A DNA stretch of 9,785 nucleotides from Candidatus Heimdallarchaeota archaeon (GCA_016839875.1 JAEOTK010000001.1:1-9785), one strand, 5' to 3'. Positions 1-6,234 are shown, counted from the stretch's first letter. Notes: a model not told the origin generated them from the sequence alone. Program-made: numbers and translations.

Positions 1-150
1 TATGTCACGGATTCCTAATCCTGCAACTACAAACCACACAATAGTTATGCTAGAATATATGAGAATTTTTCCTGTTTTACCTAGCTTAATGATCTTGTCT
101 TCATTTGCAGTATCAATTTCAGCTGATTCTTCTTTTTCGGTTTCAGACAT
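1..150 (-). CDS. N-terminal fragment of a membrane protein, cut by window edge
   Basis: Reading the minus strand from the ATG at 150-148 gives 50 open codons that run off the window. The first 19 or so residues are acidic and polar (MSETEKEESAEIDTANEDK). Then come a short basic stretch (KLGKTGK) and a hydrophobic segment (about residues 29-46, ILIYSSITIVWFVVAGLG) that looks like a first transmembrane helix. The acidic tail followed by lysines suggests a cytoplasmic N-terminus. No Shine-Dalgarno sequence is obvious upstream. An AT-rich stretch near 200-212 could be its TATA element. The gene is divergent from the peptidase at 299. I do not recognise the family; with only 50 residues visible, a transporter or a small secretion subunit are both possible. 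The reading frame call rests on the coherent soluble-tail-then-membrane pattern. Confidence 0.6.
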   Translation of the reverse strand, partial: MSETEKEESAEIDTANEDKIIKLGKTGKILIYSSITIVWFVVAGLGIRDI

Positions 151-250
151 ATGATTCGAAGAATTTTGAAAGCTTCTTAACTTTTTGGTTTCCATATCTA
201 ATATTGTTTAACTTGAGTGTTTCACTCTCAAGGACAATATCCTATGTCAA

Positions 251-293
251 ACTTTTTAAAGATTTTTTGAGAGAACAACAAGAAAATGGGTGA
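251..293 (+). promoter_or_regulatory. Promoter and ribosome binding site of the M42 peptidase
   Basis: A TATA-like box, CTTTTTAAAG, lies at about 252-261, which predicts transcription start near 280. GGGTGA at 288-293 matches the archaeal anti-Shine-Dalgarno complement (GGTGAT) and sits 5 nt before the ATG at 299. This spacing favours the ATG at 299 over the GTG at 290, which would overlap the ribosome binding site. Confidence 0.5.
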
Positions 294-298
294 AATAT

Positions 299-1363
299 AT
301 GCCTTACGAATTAAATGAAGAATTTTTAGCAAAACTAGTGACAACACCTAGAGCTACAGGCTATGAGTTTCCAGCTCAACGTGTATTAAAATCTTATCTA
401 GAAAATGTTGTTGATAAAGTTAAGAGCGATAGAGTTGGCAATCTTTATGCTATTGTCAATCCAGATAGTCCATTCAAGATAATGCTTGCTGGTCATGTTG
501 ACCAAATAGGTTTCCAAATTGCACATATAGATGATAATGGATATTTATGGATAAAACCTCTAGGAGGATTTGATAATTCAACTCTACCTGGAAAAAGAGT
601 GAACGTGATTTCCAAACATGGACAATTCAAAGGTGTATTGGGTAAAAAAGCAATACACTTAATGGAACCAGAAGAAAGGAAGAAGGCTCCTGAAATGAAG
701 AAATTGTACATTGACATAGGTTGTAAAGATAAAGAAGAAGCTTCACAAAAAGTAGATGTCGGTGATTTTGCAGTATTTGACTATGGTTATGAAAGATTAG
801 GTGAAAATAGATTTGCCATAGCTGCTGGATTTGATGATGCAATAGGATCCTTCATAGTTGCAGAAATCATGAGAGAATTAGCTAAAGACAAGAATTTCTA
901 TGCAGGTGTTTATGGTGTTTCAACTGTTCAAGAAGAAATTGGTATGAGGGGCGCTATAGTAGCAGCCAAAGCAATAAATCCAGATTTAGGAATTGCTTTT
1001 GATGTAGGATTTTCTGCTGATGCTCCTGAAATAGAAAAGAAACAAGTAGGTGACACAAAATTAGCTGGAGGTCCAATAATATCTATTGGTCCAAACCTGA
1101 ATCCTGTAGTTGTCAAAGGTCTGATTGATACAGCTGAAAAGAATGAAATTCCGTATCAGAAACACGCAGCAAATAGAGGGACTGGTACAGATGCAAATGC
1201 AATTCAATTAGCAGGAGCTGCAACTGGATTAGTTGGAATTCCAAATAGATATATGCATACTGCAAGCGAAGTTATCAGCTTGGATGACATCGAAAATATT
1301 GTAAAACTTGTAGTTGAGTTTATTAAGTCTATAAAAGAAGGAGACGACTTTCTTCCAGTATAA
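299..1363 (+). CDS. M42 family metallo-aminopeptidase (TET/FrvX type)
   Basis: This 354-residue protein has the length and motif order of M42 peptidases, cytosolic cobalt/zinc aminopeptidases that form tetrahedral dodecamers (TET) and trim short peptides released by the proteasome and other proteases. Metal and catalytic residues are all visible (numbered from the ATG at 299): His66 and Asp68 in AGHVDQIGF, the bridging Asp179 in GFDDAIGS, the general base Glu212 and metal ligand Glu213 in VQEEIGMRGA, Asp235 in FDVG, and His320 in YMHTASE near the C-terminus. The GTGTDANAIQLAG and GIPNRYMH segments are also family-typical. Many relatives read AHMDEIG, so HVDQIG is a mild variant. A GTG at 290 would add three residues but would overlap the Shine-Dalgarno sequence. 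It stands alone, divergent from the fragment at 1-150 and convergent with nadC. Substrate preference (glutamyl, leucyl or lysyl) cannot be read from sequence. Confidence 0.93.
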   Translation: MPYELNEEFLAKLVTTPRATGYEFPAQRVLKSYLENVVDKVKSDRVGNLYAIVNPDSPFKIMLAGHVDQIGFQIAHIDDNGYLWIKPLGGFDNSTLPGKRVNVISKHGQFKGVLGKKAIHLMEPEERKKAPEMKKLYIDIGCKDKEEASQKVDVGDFAVFDYGYERLGENRFAIAAGFDDAIGSFIVAEIMRELAKDKNFYAGVYGVSTVQEEIGMRGAIVAAKAINPDLGIAFDVGFSADAPEIEKKQVGDTKLAGGPIISIGPNLNPVVVKGLIDTAEKNEIPYQKHAANRGTGTDANAIQLAGAATGLVGIPNRYMHTASEVISLDDIENIVKLVVEFIKSIKEGDDFLPV

Positions 1364-1390
1364 TCCTTCTTCTTCTCTTTTCTTTTTATT
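1364..1390 (+). terminator. Pyrimidine-rich terminator after the peptidase
   Basis: Directly after the TAA stop the plus strand is almost pure C/T with several T-runs (CTTCTTCTTCTCTTTTC and then TTTTTATT). This fits archaeal intrinsic termination, which needs U-runs and no hairpin. It lies between convergent genes and overlaps the last codons of nadC on the other strand. No matching T-run is seen in the minus direction for nadC. Confidence 0.5.
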
Positions 1391-2222
1391 CAATTAACAT
1401 GGTTAAATCGAAATTTTTCACAGAATGTGTTAATGAACCTGAGGAAATAAGATCAACACCTTCAATTGCAAAGTTTTCGATATTCTCTAAACTGATATTG
1501 CCGCTTAATTCAATCAAGATAGTTGTGTTCTCTTTCCTAATTTTAGAAATAACATGCTTTGCTTGAACAGGAGAAAAGTTATCCAACATAATAATGTCTG
1601 CCCCAGCTTCACTTGCTTCCAAAGCTTGTTCTTCATTCTGAACCTCAATTTCTATCTTCTTGCTGAAGCTTGTTTTTGATTTAGCTATATCAATTGCTTC
1701 TGTGATTGAGTTAAACATTTTAAGGTGATTTTCTTTTAGCAAAACCATATCAGATAAATTGAATCTGTGTGTATCTCCACCCCCAACGACAATTGCATAC
1801 TTGTCATACTTTCCTAGACCAGGAACAGTTTTTCTTGTAGCACTTATTCTTATAGTTGGATTTGTTTTTCGTGCATTCTCAATCATAGCAGCTGTTTTGG
1901 TAGCTATGCCTGACATTCTGCCAAGAAGATTTAATGAAACTCGTTCAGCTTGGAGAAGATTAACAATTGATCCCTTAACAGACGCAACAGTTGTTTTTTT
2001 CTTCACAAAACTTCCTTCTTCTACTAACAGAGTGAATTCAGTTTCAAGAAGTTCAAAAACTCTCTGAATAATCGGAAGACCAGCAATTATACCCTCCTGT
2101 TTTGCAAAAATCTGTCCTATGGCTTTTGCTTCAGGAAGTAATGTAGATGTAACATCCCAATAAGATACATCTTCTGCAATCCATTTCTTGATGTCTTGAT
2201 CAATAAGAGTTTTAGGTATCAT
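1386..2222 (-). CDS. nadC: Nicotinate-nucleotide pyrophosphorylase (quinolinate phosphoribosyltransferase)
   Basis: NadC converts quinolinate and PRPP into nicotinate mononucleotide, CO2 and pyrophosphate, the third step of de novo NAD synthesis in the cytosol. Family landmarks are in order (278-residue numbering): an N-terminal EDV-W-DVTS segment at about 18-26, ERVSLNLLGRMSGIAT from 93, the phosphate/quinolinate-binding TRKTVPGLGKYDKYA from 129, GGGDTHR at about 147-153, LLKENH at 161-166, ADIIMLDN at 208-215, and a late IELSGNI and SSGSLTHS pair. Length is normal. The start is placed at the ATG (2222-2220); a TTG two codons upstream also keeps the frame open but is less likely. It begins 18 nt after nadA stops, so the two are almost certainly one transcript. 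No strong Shine-Dalgarno sequence is seen in the 18-nt gap. Confidence 0.95.
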   Translation of the reverse strand: MIPKTLIDQDIKKWIAEDVSYWDVTSTLLPEAKAIGQIFAKQEGIIAGLPIIQRVFELLETEFTLLVEEGSFVKKKTTVASVKGSIVNLLQAERVSLNLLGRMSGIATKTAAMIENARKTNPTIRISATRKTVPGLGKYDKYAIVVGGGDTHRFNLSDMVLLKENHLKMFNSITEAIDIAKSKTSFSKKIEIEVQNEEQALEASEAGADIIMLDNFSPVQAKHVISKIRKENTTILIELSGNISLENIENFAIEGVDLISSGSLTHSVKNFDLTMLIE

Positions 2223-2240
2223 TAGCAATCTGTCTTTGTT

Positions 2241-3266
2241 TTAGTATTTTAGCATTCTGTTCACTGATTTGAATGCTTTCTTCCTGACTTCTTCATCTAA
2301 TTCAATCATATGTTCTGAAGTAGGGTTTTCAATCGCTTTTAATACTGTGAAAAGATCATTTCGTTTCATGCTAACACAAATCATATTACTATCTTCGAAT
2401 TTCAGTTCTGGGAATTCTGCCTTCATTCGATCTATGAATCCCTGTTCTGTAAGATAAAGAATCTTCTTTCCATTAGTAGAAGATTTCGCGTATCTGTGCA
2501 TATCTCCTGTACCCCCAACTAAGTCAACTTCTTTGATGATTTCAGGTCTGCATTCTAGGTGAGCAAATGTTTTCATAGATGGATCATTGAGAATTGCATC
2601 TAATTTTCTTTTAGTAAATGCATGATGAGTTCGACAGTATCCTTTCCAAGTTATAATGTTCTTTTTTGTTAAATCTGCTAAGTTTTGACCCATATTATAA
2701 TCTGGTATGAATATAATGGTGTCTTCTTCTAGCTGTTCAACAATTTTACGAGCATTTGCTGATGTACAGCAGATATCTGCTTCAGATTTGACCTCAGCTG
2801 TGGTATTAACATAACATACAACAGGTGCTCCAGGATGTTCTTGTTTAAGTTTTCGAACATCTTCAGCTGTTATCGAATCTGCTAGAGTACAATCTCTTCC
2901 CTTTTGAGGAACAAAAACAGTTTTTTCCGGATTGAGAATTTTTACAGTTTCTGCCATGAAATCAACTCCACAGAAGAGAATAGTGTCTTCTTCAATTTCT
3001 GTTGCTTTCTTTGCTAAACCTAAGGAATCTCCCACAATATCTGCAATTCCAAAAACAATATCTGCTGTTTGGTAGGAATGAGCTAGTATCTTGATTCCTT
3101 TTTCTTTCTTAATATTGTTGATTCTTAGTGTATATGGTGCGATAATCTCGCAAGCCTTTCTGTTCCAGCCAACATTCTTCAACTTAGAATATAATCTTTC
3201 AACTTCATTATCAAGAAGATATTGTTCTACTGCTGGTATTTTCGGTGCATCGTCTACTATAACCAT
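2241..3266 (-). CDS. nadA: Quinolinate synthase, [4Fe-4S] enzyme
   Basis: NadA condenses iminoaspartate with dihydroxyacetone phosphate to form quinolinate. The 341-residue protein shows the three homologous modules of the family. The likely cluster ligands are Cys126 (GRDCTLAD), Cys211 (KGYCRTHHAF) and Cys297 (NMICVSM); their spacings of 85 and 86 residues match archaeal NadA proteins. Other active-site signatures are AHSYQ (62-66), CGVDFMAETVKILNP (99-113), YVNTTAEVKSEAD (152-164), TSANA (168-172) and HLEC (236-239). Two usually conserved spots differ: AHNYQ reads AHSYQ, and the STGGM-like loop that holds quinolinate reads GTGDM at 252-256. It is the first gene of the nadA-nadC pair. No L-aspartate oxidase or aspartate dehydrogenase gene is in the window, so the iminoaspartate source must be elsewhere. 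A TATA box places transcription start only about 8 nt before the ATG, so the message is probably nearly leaderless. Confidence 0.95.
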   Translation of the reverse strand: MVIVDDAPKIPAVEQYLLDNEVERLYSKLKNVGWNRKACEIIAPYTLRINNIKKEKGIKILAHSYQTADIVFGIADIVGDSLGLAKKATEIEEDTILFCGVDFMAETVKILNPEKTVFVPQKGRDCTLADSITAEDVRKLKQEHPGAPVVCYVNTTAEVKSEADICCTSANARKIVEQLEEDTIIFIPDYNMGQNLADLTKKNIITWKGYCRTHHAFTKRKLDAILNDPSMKTFAHLECRPEIIKEVDLVGGTGDMHRYAKSSTNGKKILYLTEQGFIDRMKAEFPELKFEDSNMICVSMKRNDLFTVLKAIENPTSEHMIELDEEVRKKAFKSVNRMLKY

Positions 3267-3290
3267 CTAGACCGGGTAAGAGTTTCTGGA

Positions 3291-3330
3291 AGGGTATTTA
3301 ATAATGTTCGTTTGAGGCTAAAAATACCCT
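3291..3330 (-). promoter_or_regulatory. nadA promoter with an inverted repeat over the TATA box
   Basis: On the minus strand TTATTAAATA (3304-3295) is a good archaeal TATA box about 25 nt before a start site near 3274. It overlaps the left arm of a perfect 9-bp inverted repeat: AGGGTATTT at 3291-3299 and AAATACCCT at 3322-3330. Allowing one inserted base, the match extends outwards to GGA/TCC. Arm centres are 31 bp apart, about three helical turns, so both could be contacted from one DNA face. A protein bound here would block TBP, which is the usual archaeal repression mode. The operator reading is inference. Confidence 0.55.
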
Positions 3331-3410
3331 CCTTGCTACAGAGTTATAGTTATAGGCGTCTAAAAACAATGTATATACAGAAATCAACATTAATTGAAGC
3401 AAAATTTGCC

Positions 3411-3440
3411 TATACTTTCATTCTATTCTCTTATACTTTC
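3411..3440. repeat. Direct repeat TATACTTTC, two copies 21 bp apart
   Basis: TATACTTTC occurs at 3411-3419 and 3432-3440, start to start 21 bp or two helical turns. The flanks also agree partly (C before and TT after one further base). It lies in the spacer between divergent genes and could be a pair of protein-binding half-sites, though a 9-mer repeat in AT-rich DNA can be chance. Confidence 0.3.
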
Positions 3441-3465
3441 TTGTTAGAAGGCCCATCCTTGCGTA

Positions 3466-3486
3466 ATACATATTGACAATATGTAT
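3466..3486. promoter_or_regulatory. Perfect 21-bp palindrome, candidate operator
   Basis: ATACATATTG at 3466-3475 and CAATATGTAT at 3477-3486 are exact reverse complements around a single central A. The symmetry stops at the next base on both sides. A one-base centre makes an RNA hairpin unlikely, and no T-run follows, so a dimeric DNA-binding protein is the better explanation. It lies 51 bp upstream of the TATA box of the winged-helix gene at 3590, a typical activator or autoregulator position in archaea. Confidence 0.55.
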
Positions 3487-3536
3487 GAAAAATTTAGTAA
3501 AAAAAACTATGATTTCAAAGAAAATTACTGATTGTG

Positions 3537-3545
3537 TATAAAAAA
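3537..3545 (+). promoter_or_regulatory. TATA box of the NAD-kinase-like gene
   Basis: TATAAAAAA at 3537-3545 predicts a start site near 3566 and a leader of about 24 nt before the ATG at 3590. Only a weak GAG is present near the start codon as a Shine-Dalgarno remnant. Confidence 0.5.
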
Positions 3546-3589
3546 TCTTAAGTATGACAGAATCAGTTTAGAGATTTGAGAATAGTAAT

Positions 3590-4636
3590 ATGAAAATAGC
3601 ATTTTATATAACTAAAGACGATAACACTGACGAATTCGCGAGTACCATAAAAGACACTATTTTGGAACTTGATCCAGAGACAGAAATAATTGAGATTAAT
3701 GACAGACAATTAGACCAAGATAACTGGCAAAATTTTCAAAGAACTTTTCTAACAAAAAAAGCTGACTGTATTTTTACTATAGGAGATACAGGAACTTTCC
3801 TAAGAGCTATTTTCTTAAGCAGAGATTCTACACCGGTTGTAGCTGCATCTTCTGAAAGGATAAGTTTCTTTACAGAAATAACTCCAAACAACATGAGAGA
3901 TACTCTTCAAGCTGTTCTATCTGAAAAATATCTTGTAGATGATTATAATCGAGTAGATTTACTTGATGGGAGAAGCAAAGCACCATTAACTGCATTGAAC
4001 GAGATTGCACTTTTTCCAAGAGATTCAGCATTATTAATGAACTACACTCTAGTAATTGATAACAATGTTCTCTATAGGGGAAGAGCAGATGGAATCATAG
4101 TCTCAACTTCTTTGGGAAGCACAGGATATGCACTATCTTCAGGAGGGCCCATTGCTTTTGGAAATCCAGATATAATAATTATTGTCCCTGTGAATCCTTT
4201 AAACAAAGATCATATACCATTAGTAGTACCTCTAGGATCAGATATTAAACTAACACATCTACGTTCTAGATCTCCAATTGAAGCTGTTGTAGATGGACAA
4301 ATTCGAGTTAATATCGATGAAGAAATATCAATAAAGAAATCTCCATCAACTGTGAAGATAATCCGATTTCAATCAAGAAAGAACATCTTAGCAAAGCTGA
4401 GGAATAGATTGGTTGAATTGGATTTAAGACATCTAGAAGGAGTACCTCCATCAGCAAAATACATCTTCAAGCTTCTCCTAGTTGAAGGAGAAATGACACA
4501 AAAAGAATTAATTGAGAGTACAGGATTACCGAACAGAACCGTAAGGAATGCTCTAAACATTCTCAAGGAAAACGGAGTTATTAGTCAACGTCCTCATCTA
4601 CGAGATGCAAGGCAATCAATTTACTTCGTTTCTTAG
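3590..4636 (+). CDS. NAD-kinase-fold protein fused to a C-terminal winged-helix domain; probable NAD(P)-responsive regulator
   Basis: Residues 1-270 have the NAD kinase fold and 285-348 form a winged helix. The C-terminal half of the kinase domain is well kept: LNEIALF (136-142), ADGIIVST (166-173), GSTGYALSSGGPI (176-188), a VPVNP segment (199-203) and DGQ (235-237), the signatures that hold the adenine and ribose of NAD. The N-terminal half is eroded. The GGDGT motif, whose aspartate is essential in known NAD kinases, reads GDTGT (65-69), and the GINxG-x-LGFLT loop reads AASSERISFFT (85-95). The winged helix shows TQKELIESTGLPNRTVRNALNILKENGVISQR (303-334), a helix-turn-helix plus wing start; there is no stop or frameshift between domains. 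The gene is divergent from nadA-nadC across an operator-rich spacer. Known families support the fold and DNA binding; loss of kinase activity and a role as NAD sensor are my inference. Alternatively it is an unusual but active bifunctional kinase. Confidence 0.85.
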   Translation: MKIAFYITKDDNTDEFASTIKDTILELDPETEIIEINDRQLDQDNWQNFQRTFLTKKADCIFTIGDTGTFLRAIFLSRDSTPVVAASSERISFFTEITPNNMRDTLQAVLSEKYLVDDYNRVDLLDGRSKAPLTALNEIALFPRDSALLMNYTLVIDNNVLYRGRADGIIVSTSLGSTGYALSSGGPIAFGNPDIIIIVPVNPLNKDHIPLVVPLGSDIKLTHLRSRSPIEAVVDGQIRVNIDEEISIKKSPSTVKIIRFQSRKNILAKLRNRLVELDLRHLEGVPPSAKYIFKLLLVEGEMTQKELIESTGLPNRTVRNALNILKENGVISQRPHLRDARQSIYFVS

Positions 4637-4673
4637 TCAGTTTTATTCTAAAGGATTTAGTTGTTTTTCTAAT

Positions 4674-4736
4674 CTAAATAAAATGAAATTAAGTAAAGGT
4701 TTATCAAACAAAAATGATGAAAATAAGAATAAGAGG
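4674..4736 (+). promoter_or_regulatory. Promoter and ribosome binding site of the first GTPase
   Basis: CTAAATAAAATG near 4674-4685 is a plausible TATA element, predicting a start near 4704. GAGG at 4733-4736 lies 8 nt before the ATG at 4745 and can serve as Shine-Dalgarno sequence. The TATA match is moderate in AT-rich DNA. Confidence 0.35.
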
Positions 4737-4744
4737 AATCTAGA

Positions 4745-5437
4745 ATGCTAGCTGAACCCTTAGTCATGAAAAAACTGACAATTCTTGGGACAACAGGTTC
4801 TGGCAAAACTACCTTCTTAGAAGCTCTTTTTGGTAACATAGAAAGGAATGATGTTGCAAGGCGTGTTTTCAAGGAAGTAAGTAGTAATCTCGATTTTACT
4901 CCTCTAAAATATAATAACTTCACTAACAGCACAACAACAATTTCACTTAATGTAGTGAATTCAGTAATAGTACTAACAAGATTCAATAAAGTTATTCTGA
5001 AGAAATATCAAGATATTGAATCAATAGATTTTGAATCAATAGATGAAGCTTTTCAGGTTGTCTTCAACGATCCAGCAGGACAAGAACGATTTGACTTTAT
5101 GCAAGAAATTGCTGTTCAAGGAGCAAATTTAGTTGTTATTATGGCAGATGGAACAAACATCTCTTCAATGGAAAAAATACTTCATTACATTAATCTAGTA
5201 AATATTGAAGAACAAAAACTAGGTAGGAAAATTCCAATTTTAGTATTCATAAACAAATCTGATCTCCGCGACAAAGGGATTTATTTGGGTAAAGAAATTG
5301 CGGAAAGGATTGTTTTTAACTCTGTAGTAGATAGAGAGATTCTTTTCTATGAAACAACTAATTTGGATGCTCGATGTTATGAAATGCCCCTAACAATTAT
5401 TTTCAATTATCTGGCAATGCAAGCATACTCAATTTGA
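4745..5437 (+). CDS. Small GTPase of the Ras-like superfamily, copy 1
   Basis: This 230-residue protein carries all nucleotide-binding motifs: G1 P-loop GTTGSGKT (15-22), a switch I threonine run NSTTT (61-65), G3 DPAGQERF (109-116) with the catalytic-type glutamine Gln113, G4 NKSD (170-173) and a G5-like ETT (203-205). DPAGQERF is close to the DTAGQERF of Rab and Ras proteins. It is longer than Ras because of an enlarged region before switch I and an expanded stretch of about 45 residues between the switch I threonines and G3. There is no signal peptide, no N-terminal glycine for myristoylation and no C-terminal prenylation cysteine, so it is probably cytosolic or recruited by partners. It is followed after 86 bp by a close paralogue. 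Such GTPases are abundant in Asgard archaea and also occur in other prokaryotes (MglA-like); the partner and process are unknown. Confidence 0.88.
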   Translation: MLAEPLVMKKLTILGTTGSGKTTFLEALFGNIERNDVARRVFKEVSSNLDFTPLKYNNFTNSTTTISLNVVNSVIVLTRFNKVILKKYQDIESIDFESIDEAFQVVFNDPAGQERFDFMQEIAVQGANLVVIMADGTNISSMEKILHYINLVNIEEQKLGRKIPILVFINKSDLRDKGIYLGKEIAERIVFNSVVDREILFYETTNLDARCYEMPLTIIFNYLAMQAYSI

Positions 5438-5456
5438 TCTATCGCGGATTATTCTA

Positions 5457-5475
5457 TCAGATTTTTTTTATATAC
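5457..5475 (+). terminator. T-run terminator overlapping the promoter of the second GTPase
   Basis: About 20 bp after the first GTPase stop there is an eight-to-nine base T-run (5462-5469) suited to archaeal termination. It merges into TTTATATA (5467-5474), a good TATA box predicting a start near 5495 for the gene at 5524. The two GTPases are therefore likely to be separately transcribed. Confidence 0.45.
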
Positions 5476-5502
5476 GCAAAAGAGTCTTCTCATAATTGAT
5501 TC

Positions 5503-5518
5503 AGGGGTATTAGGGGTA
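5503..5518 (+). promoter_or_regulatory. G-rich ribosome binding site of the second GTPase
   Basis: AGGGGTATT and AGGGGTAAT stand in tandem at about 5503-5520, ending 3 nt before the ATG at 5524. The second GGGGT (5513-5517) is the probable Shine-Dalgarno sequence and supports this start codon; the first may be incidental. Confidence 0.4.
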
Positions 5519-5523
5519 ATATT

Positions 5524-6225
5524 ATGACTCTGTTGGAACCATTACAATTGAAAAAAATAACTATTTTAGGGACAACTGGTTCTGGCAAAACTACGTTTCT
5601 GGCATCTATTTTTGGTGATTTCGACAAAAATGATGTAGTAAGAAATGTATTTACTGAAGTTCAAAGTAATCTTGATTTTACACCAGTAAAAAATAATAAT
5701 TTTGAGCAAAGCACTACAACAGTATCTGTAAACATTTTAAGTACTGTACTTGCACTTACTCGTTTTAATAAATTGGAAGTAATTCAATACAAAGACAAAG
5801 ATGATCTTGATCCAGAATCAATTGATGAAGCATTCAAGGTTCTGTTCAATGATCCTGCAGGACAAGAACGATTCAGTTTCATGCAAGATATAGCAATTAA
5901 AGGCTCGCATATAGTCATTATAATGGCTGATGGATCAAATACTGCTTCGATAGAAAAAATCACTCATTACCTTGAAATGGTAAGAATGGAAGAAAATCGT
6001 TCTGGTCGAGACATACCAGTACTGATTTTTGTTAATAAAAGTGATCTAAAAGAATATGGAGCATTTTTAGGCAAGGAATATGTTGAAAGGGTAATCTTTT
6101 CTGCTTTAGTTGATCGAGATTTGCTTATTTATGAAACCTCTAATTTTGAAGTTGAATCGTATCAGATGCCTTTGACAATTATCTTCAACTATCTATCTAT
6201 GCAAGCTGTTGAAACTTCTTTCTAA
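5524..6225 (+). CDS. Small GTPase of the Ras-like superfamily, copy 2 (paralogue of 4745-5437)
   Basis: The 233-residue product aligns with its upstream neighbour without gaps over nearly the whole length, at roughly 60% identity by eye. Motifs are G1 GTTGSGKT (16-23), STTT (63-66), G3 DPAGQERF (110-117), G4 NKSD (171-174) and G5-like ETSN (204-207), which is closer to the canonical ETSA than the ETTN of copy 1. It shares the enlarged interswitch region. The most divergent parts are the linker LKKYQDIESIDF versus VIQYKDKDDLDP and the extreme C-termini (YSI versus VETSF), the likely places for partner choice. No lipidation signal is seen at either end. The pair arose by tandem duplication, and both copies keep every nucleotide-binding motif, so both are probably active. 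Confidence 0.88.
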   Translation: MTLLEPLQLKKITILGTTGSGKTTFLASIFGDFDKNDVVRNVFTEVQSNLDFTPVKNNNFEQSTTTVSVNILSTVLALTRFNKLEVIQYKDKDDLDPESIDEAFKVLFNDPAGQERFSFMQDIAIKGSHIVIIMADGSNTASIEKITHYLEMVRMEENRSGRDIPVLIFVNKSDLKEYGAFLGKEYVERVIFSALVDRDLLIYETSNFEVESYQMPLTIIFNYLSMQAVETSF

Positions 6226-6234
6226 AACTAACTA

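Larger units (their letters stand above)
3267..3589. other. 323-bp divergent regulatory region between nadA and the NAD-kinase-like regulator
   Basis: No gene is supported here. From left to right it holds the nadA promoter with its 9-bp inverted repeat (3291-3330), a short GTATATAC palindrome (3371-3378), two copies of TATACTTTC 21 bp apart (3411-3419 and 3432-3440), a perfect 21-bp palindrome (3466-3486) and the TATA box of the downstream gene (3537-3545). An open frame covering 3222-3476 has no recognisable product and crosses the nadA start and promoter, so it is not called. The length is large for this compact window, where most gaps are below 110 bp. Confidence 0.6.

Noticed and set aside
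105..293. Plus-strand open frame of 62 codons before the M42 peptidase
   Set aside because: It overlaps the minus-strand membrane-protein start and the M42 promoter and ribosome binding site, and its composition (Phe/Leu/Ser-rich) is that of translated AT-rich spacer.
3222..3476. Plus-strand open frame of 84 codons in the nadA upstream region
   Set aside because: It runs over the nadA start codon, TATA box and inverted repeat, lacks a ribosome binding site, and gives no recognisable protein.
4442..4636. The winged helix as a separate gene after the NAD-kinase domain
   Set aside because: The frame is continuous through the linker, with no stop, no internal ribosome binding site and no start codon at the domain border.
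4369..4986. Minus-strand frames across the NAD-kinase-like gene and the first GTPase
   Set aside because: These are antisense shadows of genes with clear family motifs on the plus strand.
5503..5520. GGGGTATT/GGGGTAAT as another copy of the nadA operator motif GGGTATTT
   Set aside because: It is directly in front of a start codon and is better explained as a Shine-Dalgarno sequence; it has no inverted partner.
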